Origin: Lysobacter niastensis
Lineage (GTDB): Bacteria; Pseudomonadota; Gammaproteobacteria; Xanthomonadales; Xanthomonadaceae
Assembly: GCF_015453285.1 (NCBI RefSeq)
Contig: NZ_JADLZT010000012.1
Coordinates: forward strand, 87,172-151,171
Reading direction: 5' to 3'
DNA length: 64,000 nucleotides
Position numbers and translations under genes: made by a program. Below the pieces are notes generated by a model. The model saw only the letters and a program-made list of their open reading frames with translations. It was not told where the DNA came from and ran no database searches. This document shows, piece after piece, positions 1-9,903 of the stretch; the first letter of the stretch is position 1, and every line of letters begins with the position of its first letter.

Positions 1-90
1 GGCACGCCATTCGTCCGGTTCACCGCCCAGGGTGTTCACACGCGAGCGAGCACGACGCTATCGTCTGGCCACTGGTCGAGGGGGAAGGCC

Positions 91-774
91 ATGGCGGATG
101 ACGGAGCGAAGGGCCCGCTTGCGGGACGCCGCGCGGTAGAGCGTCGCATCAGGCGCGAGGACCGCCCGGAGCAGTTGCACTGGATCGCCCAGGCGCGCTG
201 CCTCGCGGCGACGCTGGACCTGCTGCCGCAGCCGATCGTGCTGCTGGTGCCCGCATCGCCCCTCCAGGTCTGGCACGCCAATGCCGCCGCACGCCGGCAA
301 CTCGCGGGCGAGGGCATCGTCCGGATGCGCGACGGCCGGTTGTCCTTCGCCGACCGCGCGCATGACGACCAGCTCCATGCGGCCGTCCGGCAGGCCCGCA
401 CTGCGGGCCCGGGCCTGGCGCAGGTCGTGGAGCTGCGCCAGGGAGAACGCCTGGCCGCGACGTTGCAGCTCCAATCCCTGGACTTCGGTCCCGGCCCCGG
501 CTTGCCGGTGTCGGAAGTGCTGATGGTCGAGTTGCATGAGAAGGCGTCGATCGAACGCGGCCTTCAGCGGCTTTGCGACGAATACCTGATGACCCGCAAG
601 GAAGCCGAGTGCGCGATCGGCCTTTACGCGATGGGCTCGCTCGACCAGTTCGCGCGCTGCGCGGGCAAGTCGATCCACACCGTGCGCAGCCAGATCAAGG
701 CGGCGATGCACAAGACCGCCACCCACAACCAGGCCAGCCTCGTGGCGCTGGTGGCCGCCCGTCTGGGCGATTGA
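91..774 (+). CDS. LuxR-type helix-turn-helix transcriptional regulator
   Basis: A 227-residue protein with a C-terminal LuxR/GerE-type HTH at about residues 163-220. It has the typical TRKEAE start, the recognition helix around KSIHTVRSQIKAAMHK and a closing QASLVALV helix. Residues about 38-140 look like a PAS-type sensory fold (PIVLLVPASPLQVWHANAAA), but no ligand pocket can be assigned. There is no phospho-receiver domain, so this is not an ordinary response regulator. The ATG at 91 follows a GAGGGGGA ribosome binding site. The frame is open to the window edge, so a longer upstream start cannot be excluded. It lies about 110 bp upstream of a secreted repeat protein on the same strand, so control of that gene is possible but only inferred. 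Confidence 0.8.
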   Translation: MADDGAKGPLAGRRAVERRIRREDRPEQLHWIAQARCLAATLDLLPQPIVLLVPASPLQVWHANAAARRQLAGEGIVRMRDGRLSFADRAHDDQLHAAVRQARTAGPGLAQVVELRQGERLAATLQLQSLDFGPGPGLPVSEVLMVELHEKASIERGLQRLCDEYLMTRKEAECAIGLYAMGSLDQFARCAGKSIHTVRSQIKAAMHKTATHNQASLVALVAARLGD

Positions 775-882
775 GCCGCTGGCGGCGTTTCATCCATCTG
801 GGCGATGACGCCCTTGGTCACCTGCTCCTAGCGTCACCCGTCCGGGGGTCGCGAAGGCGCCAGGGGACACAGGGGGAACATC

Positions 883-3800
883 ATGAAAGCTCCATCCGCA
901 CACGGCGGCCGCCGCGGCCTTGCCGTCTTCGTGTTTCTGGCAGCGGGCGCATTCGCAACGCCGGCATTGGCCGCGAACGACTGCAAGAACCCGAGCGTGA
1001 AGATCCAGGGCAGCCAGGTCTATGACGGCTTCCCGGATTCGATCGAAACCTCGCCGGGCAACTTCCGGCGCAACACGATCACGCTGAACAACAGTCCCTC
1101 GTCGAAGCCCGAACCCGGCCCGAACGCGATCTACACCTGGTCTCAAGGCACCGGCCAGACCGCCGGAAGCTTCAACACGACAAGCGGGCCTTCGACGACA
1201 TTCACCGTGCCCGATGTCGGCACCGCCGGCGAAACCATCACGGTCACGATGCGGGTGCAGAGCACGGAGCCCGGCTGTGTCGGCACGTTCACCGACACGG
1301 TCACGCTGAACGTCGTCGACCGCAACAACGTAATCGTCAACAACCCGCCGGTGGCCGCCGCCAGCGCCTCGCCCGCCGTGGCCGACGAGGGCGTCACGGT
1401 GACGCTGAGCAGCGCAGGCTCGAACGACCCCGAGGGCAAGCCGCTCTCATATACCTGGTCGCAACAGAGCGGTGCGGCGGTCGTCCTGAGCGACATCCAC
1501 ACACCCAGCGCCACGTTCCAGGCACCGAACACTGCCTATCCCAATGGCGCCACGCTGGTGTTCCGGCTCACCGTCAACGACGGCGTCTATACCGACATCG
1601 AGGACGTCACGGTCAACATCAGCTGGGTCAACGACCCGCCCGTGACGGCGCTCACCTGCCCGTCCGCAGTGAATGAGCGCCAGCCCATCGCGCTCAACGG
1701 CAGCGCGAGCCGCGATGGCGACAACGGCATCGCCTCGTACGCCTGGAGCGGCGGCTGGCCGCAGCTCAACCTGAGCGGCTTCGCGACGAATTCAATTTCG
1801 GTTCCGGCGAGAACGCTCGGCTACCAGGATGCCGGCTTCTATACGTTCCGCCTCACCACGACCGACGCGATGGGTGCCTTCACCTTCGCCGAGTGCGCCG
1901 TGCAGATCCGCGACGTCACGGCCCCCGTGTTCACCCTGCCCGCCGACATCGTGCAGGAGGCCTCGTCGGCCGCCGGTAACGTCGTGCTTTACACGGCCTC
2001 GGCATTCGACGCGGTTGATGGCAGCCTGCCGGCCCCGAACTTCTCGTGCGCGCCGGCATCGGCCAGCACGTTCGCAGTGAAGACGACGCCGGTGACCTGC
2101 AGTGCCAGCGACTCGGCAGGCAATTCCGCGCAGGGCGCCTTCAACGTCACGATCCAGGACACCACCGCACCGGTGCTCAACGTACCGCTCGCGTTCGGTG
2201 TCGAAGCCACCGGGCCCGACGGCGCAATTGTCGAGTACTTCGCCACGTCGACCGACATCGTCGACGGCGTGCGCGACGCAACCTGCGCGCCGGCGAGCGG
2301 TACTCAGTTTGTGCTCGGCGACACGACCGTCACCTGCGCCGCAACGGACGATCACGGCAACGCCGCGGCCTCCAAGTCGTTCATTGTCACCGTGCACGAC
2401 ACCACCGCGCCGGCGATCGATGCGCACGAGGACATCACCGGCATCGAGGCGACCGGCCCGACCGGCGCCGTGGTGACCTTCGACAATCCAGCGACGCACG
2501 ACATCGTCGATGGCGATGGCATCGCGAACTGCCTGCCGCAATCCGGGTCCACCTTCCCGGTCGGGACGAGCATCGTCCACTGCCGTGCCTCCGATGCCGC
2601 AGGCAACCGCAGCACATCGCAGTTCTCGGTGACGGTGGTCGATTCCACGCCGCCGGTGATCGCGCCACACGACGACGTCATCGCGGAGGCCACGAGCGCG
2701 GCAGGCGCCGACGTCACTTACACACCGCCTGGCACGATCGATCTGGTCAGCGGCGCCGGCACCGCGGTGTGCCTGCCCGCGTCCGGCTCGCTGTTCGAGC
2801 TGGGCTCAACGGAGATCACCTGCAACGCATCCGACACGGCCGGCAATGCGGCCGAGCCGACTTACTTCAACGTGATCGTCCGCGACAGCACGCCGCCGGT
2901 GATCGACCAGCCGGACGACGTCGGTCCGCTCGAAGCGACCAGCGCGGCCGGCGCGCAGGCCTTCTACACCAGCCCCCAGACGCACGACGCGGTCGACGGC
3001 ACCGGAACCGCAAGCTGCTCGCCGGTCTCCGGCACCGTCTTCGCGCTGGGCCAGACCGAAGTCACCTGCTCGGCGCACGATGCTGCGGGCAACGTCGCGA
3101 CGCCGAAGTCGTTCTTCGTCAACGTGCACGACACCACGCCACCGGTGATCGACCCGCACGCGGACATCCCCGGCGTCGAAGCGACCGGCCCGGCTGGCGC
3201 CGTGGTGACCTTCGACGGTCCGGCGACGCATGACATCGTCGATGGCGACGGCGTCTCCACCTGCGCTCCGGCGTCCGGTTCCGTGTTTGCCATCGGCGCG
3301 ACCAACGTCAGTTGCGCCGCCAGCGACGCCGCGGGCAATGCCGGCAAGCCGAGCGGATTCGTCGTCACCGTGGTCGATACGACGGCGCCGGCAGTCACGG
3401 CGCCGCCGGGCCAAGTCGTCGAAGCCACCGGGCCGCTGACGGAGGTCGATATCGGGCAGGCCACTGCCACCGATGCAGTCGGTGTCGTGTCGTTGACCCA
3501 TGATGCACCGTCCGCATTCGCACTCGGCGCAACGACGGTCATCTGGACCGCACGCGACGCGGCCGGAAACACCGGCACTGCCACCCAGACCGTGACCGTG
3601 CGCGATACCACGGCGCCTGCGATCAGCGTGCCGGAGGCCATCGTCCGCGAAGCGACGTCCCCCGACGGCGCCACGGTGACCTTCGTGGCCTCCGCGCACG
3701 ACCTCGTCTACGGCAACGTCGCGGTGAGCTGCGCACCGGCCTCTGGCAGCACGTTCGCGCTGGGCACCACGACCGTGGCCTGCTCGTCCACCGACGGCTC

Positions 3801-4422
3801 GGGCAACACGGGGAGCGCAAGCTTCACCGTCACGGTGCAGGACACGACCAGGCCGGTCATCAGCTATCTCGGCCCGGTCAATGTCACCGCGGGCAGCAAC
3901 GCAACGGCAGTGGTGAACTATCCGCAGCCGACTGCGTCGGACATCGTCGACGTCACCGTGCCGGTGATCTGCGGTCCGGAATCGGGCAGCACCTTCAGCA
4001 TCGGCACGACGCAGGTGCGCTGCAGCGCGACCGACAAGGCGGGCAACAAGGCCGAGGGCTCGTTCCCGGTCACGGTCAGCTTTGCCTGGAATGGTTTCTT
4101 CCGTCCGGTCGACATGGCGCCGACGCTCAACTCATCGAAGGCCGGCAGCGCGATCCCGTTGAAGTTCAGCCTGGGCAGCTACCAGGGGATGTCGATCATG
4201 GCCGCAGGCTATCCGAAGTCCGCACCGATGGGCTGCAGCTCGAACGAGGACCCGTTGCTGGAAACCGTCACCGCCGGCCAGAGCAGCCTGCAGTACGACG
4301 CCAGTGCAAACCAGTACGTCTACGTCTGGAAGAGCGAGAAATCGTGGGCCGGCACCTGCCGGCAGATCCAGGTGAAGCTGATCGACGGCTCCGTGCACAC
4401 CGCCAACTTCTCCTTCAAGTAA
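883..4422 (+). CDS. Secreted PKD/HYR-repeat protein with C-terminal PxKF-like domain
   Basis: A 1179-residue exported protein. The N-terminus is a Sec signal peptide with a likely cut after PALA (about residue 30). Three PKD/Ig-like domains follow (about 31-345), then nine hyalin (HYR) repeats of about 80 residues (about 345-1070). Most repeats carry the frame DTTAPVI, EATGP.GA, DIVDG, C.P.SGS, V.C.A.D.AGN and two cysteines. The seventh lacks the cysteine pair. The last 110 residues hold the motif SAIPLKFSLG and further cysteines and match the PxKF type of C-terminal domain. There is no LPXTG, PEP-CTERM or autotransporter domain. HYR and PKD modules usually mediate extracellular adhesion or carbohydrate/protein binding, and no catalytic domain is visible. 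The ATG follows AGGGGG. The gene ends at a strong terminator shared with purL. Confidence 0.85.
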   Translation: MKAPSAHGGRRGLAVFVFLAAGAFATPALAANDCKNPSVKIQGSQVYDGFPDSIETSPGNFRRNTITLNNSPSSKPEPGPNAIYTWSQGTGQTAGSFNTTSGPSTTFTVPDVGTAGETITVTMRVQSTEPGCVGTFTDTVTLNVVDRNNVIVNNPPVAAASASPAVADEGVTVTLSSAGSNDPEGKPLSYTWSQQSGAAVVLSDIHTPSATFQAPNTAYPNGATLVFRLTVNDGVYTDIEDVTVNISWVNDPPVTALTCPSAVNERQPIALNGSASRDGDNGIASYAWSGGWPQLNLSGFATNSISVPARTLGYQDAGFYTFRLTTTDAMGAFTFAECAVQIRDVTAPVFTLPADIVQEASSAAGNVVLYTASAFDAVDGSLPAPNFSCAPASASTFAVKTTPVTCSASDSAGNSAQGAFNVTIQDTTAPVLNVPLAFGVEATGPDGAIVEYFATSTDIVDGVRDATCAPASGTQFVLGDTTVTCAATDDHGNAAASKSFIVTVHDTTAPAIDAHEDITGIEATGPTGAVVTFDNPATHDIVDGDGIANCLPQSGSTFPVGTSIVHCRASDAAGNRSTSQFSVTVVDSTPPVIAPHDDVIAEATSAAGADVTYTPPGTIDLVSGAGTAVCLPASGSLFELGSTEITCNASDTAGNAAEPTYFNVIVRDSTPPVIDQPDDVGPLEATSAAGAQAFYTSPQTHDAVDGTGTASCSPVSGTVFALGQTEVTCSAHDAAGNVATPKSFFVNVHDTTPPVIDPHADIPGVEATGPAGAVVTFDGPATHDIVDGDGVSTCAPASGSVFAIGATNVSCAASDAAGNAGKPSGFVVTVVDTTAPAVTAPPGQVVEATGPLTEVDIGQATATDAVGVVSLTHDAPSAFALGATTVIWTARDAAGNTGTATQTVTVRDTTAPAISVPEAIVREATSPDGATVTFVASAHDLVYGNVAVSCAPASGSTFALGTTTVACSSTDGSGNTGSASFTVTVQDTTRPVISYLGPVNVTAGSNATAVVNYPQPTASDIVDVTVPVICGPESGSTFSIGTTQVRCSATDKAGNKAEGSFPVTVSFAWNGFFRPVDMAPTLNSSKAGSAIPLKFSLGSYQGMSIMAAGYPKSAPMGCSSNEDPLLETVTAGQSSLQYDASANQYVYVWKSEKSWAGTCRQIQVKLIDGSVHTANFSFK

Positions 4423-4438
4423 GCGGCGCGATGGCAAC

Positions 4439-4472
4439 AAAAAAGCCGGGCCTTCGGGCCCGGCTTTTTCTT
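4439..4472. terminator. Bidirectional rho-independent terminator between the HYR gene and purL
   Basis: A perfect 8-bp stem GCCGGGCC/GGCCCGGC (4445-4452, 4457-4464) closes a TTCG tetraloop. It is flanked by six A on the left and TTTTTCTTT on the right, so it can act on both convergent genes. Confidence 0.93.
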
Positions 4473-4492
4473 TCAACCTTGCGGCGGCGGAA

Positions 4493-7400
4493 TCAGCCCA
4501 CCCACGCCCGCGCATTGCGGAACATGCGCATCCACGGCGAGTCCACGCCCCACTCCGGCGGCGCCCAGCTCAGGTTGGCGCTGCGCGGCGTGCGCTCCGG
4601 ATGCGGCATCAGGATGGTGGCGCGGCCATCGTCGGTGGTCAGGCCGGTGATGCCGTCGGGCGAGCCATTCGGGTTGAGCGGGTACTGCATCGCTGCCTGG
4701 CCGTTGCCGTCGATGTAACGCAGCGACACGTGCGCGGCGGTCTGGTCGAGCGTGCTGTCGAACTCGGCACGTCCTTCGCCGTGCGCCACCGCTACCGGGA
4801 TGCGCGAGCCGGCCATGTCGCGGAAGAACAGCGACGGCGACTCGACCACTTCCAGCAGGCCCAGGCGCGCCTCGAACTGCTCGCTGCGGTTGCGCAGGAA
4901 CTTCGGCCAGTGCGTCGCGCCGGGGATGATCGGCTTGAGCTGCGACAACATCTGGCAGCCGTTGCACACGCCCAGCGAGAAGCTGTCGCTGCGCTCGAAG
5001 AACGCGGCGAACGCATCGCGCAGCGCGCCACGCTCCAGCACCGAGGTCGCCCAGCCGCGGCCGGCACCGAGCACGTCGCCGTAGCTGAAGCCGCCGCAGG
5101 CGACCAGCCCCTTGAAGGCGTCCAGCGACACGCGGCCGCTGACGAGGTCGCTCATGTGCACGTCGAACGACTCGAAGCCTGCACGGTCGAACGCCGCGGC
5201 CATCTCGATCTGGCCGTTGACGCCCTGCTCGCGCAGGATCGCGACCTTCGGCCGCACGCCGGTATTGATGAACGGCGCGGCGATGTCCTGCTGCGGATCG
5301 AAAACCAGCTTCGGCTTGATGCCCGGCGCGTTGAAGTCGCGCGCGATGGCGCGTTCCTCGTCGGCGCACTCGGGGTTGTCGCGCAGCTTCTGCATCGCGT
5401 GGGTGGTCGCCCACCACGCATCGAACAGGTCGTCCCAGCGCCATTCGATCAGTGTCTTGCCTTCATCGCGCACGCGCACGGCGGGAGCCGTGGTCGGCCT
5501 GGCGATACGCTGCGCGCAGTCGATCAGGCCATGGCGCGCGACGAGGTCGGCGAACTCGGCACGGTCCTCGTTCGAGACCTGCACGATCGCGCCGAGCTCT
5601 TCGTTGAACAGCGTGCGGAACGGATCATCGCCCCAGCCATCGAGGTTGATGTCCAGGCCCAGGCGCGAGCAGAACGCCATCTCGCACAGCGCCGCGAACG
5701 CACCGCCGTCGGAACGGTCGTGGTAGGCCTGCAGCACACCCGCTTCGCGCGCATCGCGGATCAGCTCGAAGAAGTCGCGCAGGCGCTGCGGGTTGTCCAG
5801 GTCCGGCACGCCACCGGCGAACGCGGGCAGCGTGCCGTTGCCGTTCGCTTCGGGGAAGCACTGCGCCAGCACCGAGCCACCGAGGCGCTGCTTGCCGGCG
5901 CCCAGGCCGATCAGCCACAGCTCGGATTCCTCGTCGCGCACCAGCAGCGGCGTCAGCTGACGGCGCACGTCGACCACCGGCGCGAACGCACTGACGATCA
6001 ACGACACCGGCGACACCGACTTGTGCGGCTTGCCGTCGTTGTGCCACTGCGCCTGCATCGACAGCGAATCCTTGCCGACCGGAATGCTCAGCTCCAGCTC
6101 CGGGCACAATTCCATGCCCACGGCCTTGACCGCGTCGAACAGCAGCGCGTCCTCGCCGGGGTGTCCGGCGGCGGCCATCCAGTTGGCCGAGAGCTTGATG
6201 CGCGCAAGCGACTCCACCGGCGCGGCGCACAGGTTGGTGATGGCCTCGCCCACGGCCATGCGCGCGGCGGCAGCGGCATCGAGCAGCGCCAGCGGCGTGC
6301 GCTCGCCGATCGACATCGCTTCGCCGACGAAACCGTCGAAGCCCGACAGCGTGATCGCGCAGTCGGCCAGCGGCAGCTGCCACGGACCGACCATCTGGTC
6401 GCGCGCGGTCAGGCCGCCGACGGTCCGGTCGCCGATCGTGACGAGGAAGTTCTTGGCAGCGACGGTCGGATGCGCGAGCACGCGCAGTCCCGCCTCGTGC
6501 AGGTCCAGCCCCTGCCAATCCAGCTCCGGCCACGGCGCGGCGGGCGGATGCTTCGTGTCGCGATGCATCTTCGGCGGCTTGCCGAACAACACGTCCATCG
6601 GAAAATCGATAGGCCAGTCATGGCCGGCTTCGCGCGCGTTTTCCACCGTCGCGCCGTAGCCGACGACCAGGTGTTCCTCGGCGGTCGCGTAACCGACCAC
6701 CGCGAACGGACAGCGCTCGCGCTCGCAGATCGCGGTGAACTCGGCGATGCGGTCGGCCGGCAGGCCGAGCACGTAGCGCTCCTGCGACTCGTTGCACCAC
6801 AGCTGCATCGGCGACAGCGACGGATCGTCGCTGGGTACCTTGGCCAGGTCGATCACGCCACCGAGGCCGGAGTCGTGCAGCAATTCCGGGATCGCATTGG
6901 ACAGGCCGCCGGCACCGACATCGTGCGCGGTGGCGATCGGGTTGTCCTCGCCGCGTGCGACGCAGCGGTCGATCACTTCCTGGCAGCGGCGCTCCATCTC
7001 CGGGTTGTCGCGCTGCACGCTGGCGAAGTCGAGGTCTTCGTGGCTTTCGCCGGAGGCGACCGAACTCGCCGCGCCTCCGCCCAGGCCGATCAGCATCGCC
7101 GGACCGCCGAGCACCACGACCGCGTCGCCCGGCTTCATGCCGAGCTTCTTGACCTGCACGCGATCGATCGCGCCGAGGCCGCCGGCCAGCATGATCGGCT
7201 TGTCGTAGGCACGCGCGTGCGCGCCTTCGTCGAGCTCGAAGCTGCGGAAGTAACCGGTCAGGTTGGGGCGGCCGAACTCGTTGTTGAACGCCGCCGCGCC
7301 GATCGGGCCGTCGAGCATGATCTCGAGCGCCGGTGCCATGCGCGGGTTGAGCGAACGCTGCGTTTCCCACGGCTGCGGCAGCGTCGGGATGCGCAGGTGC

Positions 7401-8392
7401 GAAACGCTGAAGCCGCACAGGCCCGCCTTGGGCCGGCCGCCGCGGCCGGTCGCGCCTTCGTCGCGGATTTCGCCGCCATTGCCGGTCGATGCGCCCGGGA
7501 ACGGCGCAATCGCGGTCGGGTGGTTGTGCGTCTCGACCTTGATCGCGAACGCCGAATCGACCTGCGCCTCGGCGCGGTATGCATGGGTCTGCGGATCGGG
7601 ACGGAAGCGGCGGCTGGCGTAGCCCTCGACCACCGCGGCGTTGTCGCTGTAGGCCGAGAGCGTGTGCTCCGGCGTGGTCGCGTGCGTGTTCTTGATCATC
7701 CTGAACAACGACAACGGTTGCTCACGACCGTTGATCGTCCAGGACGCGTTGAAGATCTTGTGGCGGCAGTGCTCGGAGTTGGCCTGCGCGAACATCATCA
7801 GCTCGATGTCCGACGGCTCGCGGCCGAGCGCGGCGAAGCGCTCGCGCAGGTAGGCGATCTCGTCGTCGGCCAGGGCGAGGCCAAGCCGGACGTTGGCGTT
7901 CTCCAGGTCGGCCAGCGCGATGCGCTCCAGGCTGCCGCGCGCCGGCACGGCGAACAGCGCGGCCGCATCGTCGCGCGCTTCCAGCAGCGACTGCGTCATC
8001 GGGTCGTGCAGCACCTTGGCCAGCGCGCCCTGCGTCGGCGCGTCGCCCGGCCAGCCGGCCAGGTCGAACCGCGTGCCGCGCTCGACGCGCTTCACCGGCA
8101 GGCCGGCGCCGTGCATCAGCTCGGTCGACTTGCTGGCCCAGGGCGACAGCGTGCCCAGGCGCGGGGATACGTAACGCGAGACGGCACCGGCTTCGCGCGC
8201 GGCCTCGGCGGGCGCGGCCTGCAGGATGCGCCGCAACGTTTCAGCGTCGGGGGTTTGTCCGGGCTCGGGTTCGACCCAGTAGACATGCCATGCGCCGAGC
8301 AGGCGGACGGACGGATGGAGGGCTTGCAGGCGGGCTTGGAGCCGCTCGCGGCGGAACGGCGACAGGGCGGATGCGCCCTCGAGGACGATCAT
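4493..8392 (-). CDS. purL: Phosphoribosylformylglycinamidine synthase (FGAM synthetase)
   Basis: A 1299-residue protein, the normal length of the large single-chain gammaproteobacterial PurL. It converts FGAR, glutamine and ATP to FGAM in de novo purine synthesis. The N-terminal PurS-like domain is followed by two AIRS-type ATP-binding halves; [24 protein letters not shown] sequence is visible as [19 protein letters not shown]. The C-terminal class I glutamine amidotransferase carries the nucleophile in GVCNGCQML (Cys about 1143) and the His/Glu pair in MPHPERTPR near the end. The start is the ATG at 8390-8392. It is transcribed alone, convergent to the HYR gene. Confidence 0.98.
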   Translation of the reverse strand: MIVLEGASALSPFRRERLQARLQALHPSVRLLGAWHVYWVEPEPGQTPDAETLRRILQAAPAEAAREAGAVSRYVSPRLGTLSPWASKSTELMHGAGLPVKRVERGTRFDLAGWPGDAPTQGALAKVLHDPMTQSLLEARDDAAALFAVPARGSLERIALADLENANVRLGLALADDEIAYLRERFAALGREPSDIELMMFAQANSEHCRHKIFNASWTINGREQPLSLFRMIKNTHATTPEHTLSAYSDNAAVVEGYASRRFRPDPQTHAYRAEAQVDSAFAIKVETHNHPTAIAPFPGASTGNGGEIRDEGATGRGGRPKAGLCGFSVSHLRIPTLPQPWETQRSLNPRMAPALEIMLDGPIGAAAFNNEFGRPNLTGYFRSFELDEGAHARAYDKPIMLAGGLGAIDRVQVKKLGMKPGDAVVVLGGPAMLIGLGGGAASSVASGESHEDLDFASVQRDNPEMERRCQEVIDRCVARGEDNPIATAHDVGAGGLSNAIPELLHDSGLGGVIDLAKVPSDDPSLSPMQLWCNESQERYVLGLPADRIAEFTAICERERCPFAVVGYATAEEHLVVGYGATVENAREAGHDWPIDFPMDVLFGKPPKMHRDTKHPPAAPWPELDWQGLDLHEAGLRVLAHPTVAAKNFLVTIGDRTVGGLTARDQMVGPWQLPLADCAITLSGFDGFVGEAMSIGERTPLALLDAAAAARMAVGEAITNLCAAPVESLARIKLSANWMAAAGHPGEDALLFDAVKAVGMELCPELELSIPVGKDSLSMQAQWHNDGKPHKSVSPVSLIVSAFAPVVDVRRQLTPLLVRDEESELWLIGLGAGKQRLGGSVLAQCFPEANGNGTLPAFAGGVPDLDNPQRLRDFFELIRDAREAGVLQAYHDRSDGGAFAALCEMAFCSRLGLDINLDGWGDDPFRTLFNEELGAIVQVSNEDRAEFADLVARHGLIDCAQRIARPTTAPAVRVRDEGKTLIEWRWDDLFDAWWATTHAMQKLRDNPECADEERAIARDFNAPGIKPKLVFDPQQDIAAPFINTGVRPKVAILREQGVNGQIEMAAAFDRAGFESFDVHMSDLVSGRVSLDAFKGLVACGGFSYGDVLGAGRGWATSVLERGALRDAFAAFFERSDSFSLGVCNGCQMLSQLKPIIPGATHWPKFLRNRSEQFEARLGLLEVVESPSLFFRDMAGSRIPVAVAHGEGRAEFDSTLDQTAAHVSLRYIDGNGQAAMQYPLNPNGSPDGITGLTTDDGRATILMPHPERTPRSANLSWAPPEWGVDSPWMRMFRNARAWVG

Positions 8393-8424
8393 GTCCGGGG
8401 AACCGTGCTACGTCGGGGCCGGAC

Positions 8425-8430
8425 ATTGTA
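8425..8430 (-). promoter_or_regulatory. Candidate -10 element of purL
   Basis: Read on the minus strand, TACAAT lies 33 bases upstream of the purL ATG in the sequence GTTCGTTACAATG. No good -35 is seen at 16-18 bp, so the call is weak. Confidence 0.35.
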
Positions 8431-8476
8431 ACGAACGACGGGCCGCGGCGGTTCCTGCAGGCCCGGAACTGCGGGT

Positions 8477-8495
8477 CGGGGCGATGGTCGCCCCG
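8477..8495. repeat. Hairpin between dsbC end and purL start
   Basis: Inverted repeat CGGGGCGA-TGG-TCGCCCCG just beyond the dsbC stop codon. There is no U-run on either side, so it may stabilise or end the dsbC transcript but is not a canonical rho-independent terminator. Confidence 0.5.
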
Positions 8496-8510
8496 GCCGC
8501 AGGGGGTGGA

Positions 8511-9383
8511 TCAGAGGCCGCCGGCCGCGCCGCCCGGGCCCGCCGAGGCGGTCTTGGCCGAATCGGCAGCCAGCTTGTCGAGGGTGGCACGCAACGCCGC
8601 CGGCGGGATGTAGCCGCCGAGCTGGGTGCCGTCGGCGGCCAGGATCATCGGCGTGCCGGTGAGGCCGGCGCGCTGGCCGACGTCGTACTGCTGGTTGACG
8701 CTGGTCTTGCACGAGCGCGGCTGGATCTGGTGATCGTTCTTGGCGTCGGTCAGCGCCTTGCGGCGGTCCGGTGCGCACCAGACCGAGACCATCTTCTTGT
8801 AGTCGTCGCTGCCCAGGCCCATGCGCGGGAACGCGAGGTACTGCACCGCGATGCCCTGGCGGTTGTACTCGGCGATCTCACTGTGGAACTTGCGGCAGTA
8901 GCCGCATTCCACGTCGGTGAAGACGGTGACGGTGTACTTCGGATTGGCCGGCGCGAACACGATGCGCTCGCTGACAGGAATGGTCTTCAGCAGGTCCTTG
9001 CGCATGGACGCGAGCGCGGTCTCACTGAGGTTCTTGCGCGCATCGACGTCGTACAACGCGCCGCCGGAGCCCGGCAGGAACAGGTAACGGCCGTCGTTGC
9101 TGACATAGACCACCTGCCCGCCCACGATCGCCTCCTGGAATCCAGGCATCGGCGCGGGCCCGACCTTGTCAGGCTTGACCCGTGCGTTGAGCTTGCCGAT
9201 CGCATCCAGCGCCCGGGCCTCCGGAGTACCGGCCTTCGGCGCCGCCGCGGCAGCGGGAGCCTTCGCGGCCATCGTGCCGCCGGCGCTGCTGGCCATCGCT
9301 CCCGGTGCCTTCGCCGAATCCGGCGCCTGCGCGCAGGCGGAGAGGCTGATCGCGCCGACGACGGCGAAAAGAATGCGCTTCAT
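8511..9383 (-). CDS. dsbC: DsbC/DsbG-like thiol:disulfide interchange lipoprotein
   Basis: A 290-residue DsbC-family disulfide isomerase. The thioredoxin-like domain has the active site DVECGYCRKFH (Cys about 160 and 163; CGYC is the DsbC signature) and the cis-proline loop GTPM. Residues about 75-135 match the N-terminal dimerisation domain (GQVVYVSNDGRYLF). The export signal ends in SLSAC at residues 13-17, a lipobox, so the protein is predicted to be a lipoprotein. An Ala/Pro-rich tether of about 50 residues precedes the dimerisation domain. Soluble periplasmic DsbC in E. coli lacks such an anchor. The start ATG at 9381-9383 follows CAGGAAG; the open frame further upstream runs into the intergenic repeats and was rejected. 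Partner (DsbD) genes are not in the window. Confidence 0.88.
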   Translation of the reverse strand: MKRILFAVVGAISLSACAQAPDSAKAPGAMASSAGGTMAAKAPAAAAAPKAGTPEARALDAIGKLNARVKPDKVGPAPMPGFQEAIVGGQVVYVSNDGRYLFLPGSGGALYDVDARKNLSETALASMRKDLLKTIPVSERIVFAPANPKYTVTVFTDVECGYCRKFHSEIAEYNRQGIAVQYLAFPRMGLGSDDYKKMVSVWCAPDRRKALTDAKNDHQIQPRSCKTSVNQQYDVGQRAGLTGTPMILAADGTQLGGYIPPAALRATLDKLAADSAKTASAGPGGAAGGL

Positions 9384-9594
9384 GAAATCTTCCTGGCGGG
9401 CAGTCCCGATGGGACCGCACTCATGGGGGGAGGTTCCCGGAATTGTGGCATGCCGGCCTGAACCGGCCAGTGCCGCCGGTCCCGGTCTTTGTTGCGCTGA
9501 TGCGGGGAATGAGGTTGCGGACGATGCCCCGATGGCGGGACGAGAGTGAATAGGGGCTGCGCTGCTCCGTCTGACAGATCGCGCGGTGCATCTT
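9384..9594. other. Gene-free stretch upstream of dsbC
   Basis: About 210 bp with no supported gene. It must hold the dsbC promoter, but no convincing -10/-35 pair stands out. It contains loosely repeated CCGGCC/CCGG segments around 9455-9485 and leads into the structured repeat array. Confidence 0.5.
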
Positions 9595-9892
9595 CTTCGG
9601 ATCATCCGGCCCGGCCATCCCATGGCCGGGCGTTCGGCAGGGCCGCGCGGCAGTGCCGCGCATATTCGTCTTCGAATAAACACGGTTGCCATCCATGGCG
9701 GGACATACCGGCTTCGGATGGTCCGGCCCGGCCATCCATGGCCGGGCGTTCGCGGCCGCGCGCGCCAATGGCGCGCATGAAGATCTTCGATGAGAGAAGG
9801 CTGCCTTCCGGGGCGAGGCACCTAGGCTTCGGATGGTCCGGCCCGGCCATCCATGGCCGGGCGTTCGGCAGGCCGCGCGGCAGTGCCGCGCA
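9595..9892. repeat. Three-copy tandem array of multi-hairpin repeats (period about 116 bp)
   Basis: Three units begin with CTTCGGAT at 9595, 9712 and 9827 (spacing 117 and 115 bp). Each unit has hairpin 1, GCCCGGCCAT/ATGGCCGGGC (9609-9631, 9726-9747, 9841-9862), then a GTTCG linker and hairpin 2. Hairpin 2 is GCGCGGCA/TGCCGCGC in copies 1 and 3 but GCGCGCC/GGCGCGC in copy 2, so the pairing is kept while the sequence changes. Copies 1 and 2 also have a third small stem (ATTCG/CGAAT at 9664-9677; GAAGATCTTC at 9779-9788). The array ends 11 bp from the xerD stop codon. It looks like a REP/BIME-type or RNA-structured element. It is not CRISPR, because the unit is one long palindromic block without uniform spacers. 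Confidence 0.85.
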
Positions 9893-9903
9893 AGCGGCCT
9901 GCC

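Noticed and set aside
4601..8431. A 1276-codon open frame on the plus strand across purL
   Set aside because: It is antisense to a full-length PurL with all motifs. The product is Arg/His/Gln-rich, which is typical of the third-position bias of high-GC coding DNA read on the other strand.
9595..9892. CRISPR array
   Set aside because: The repeated part is longer than the variable part, consists of nested palindromes, has only three copies, and no cas gene is present.
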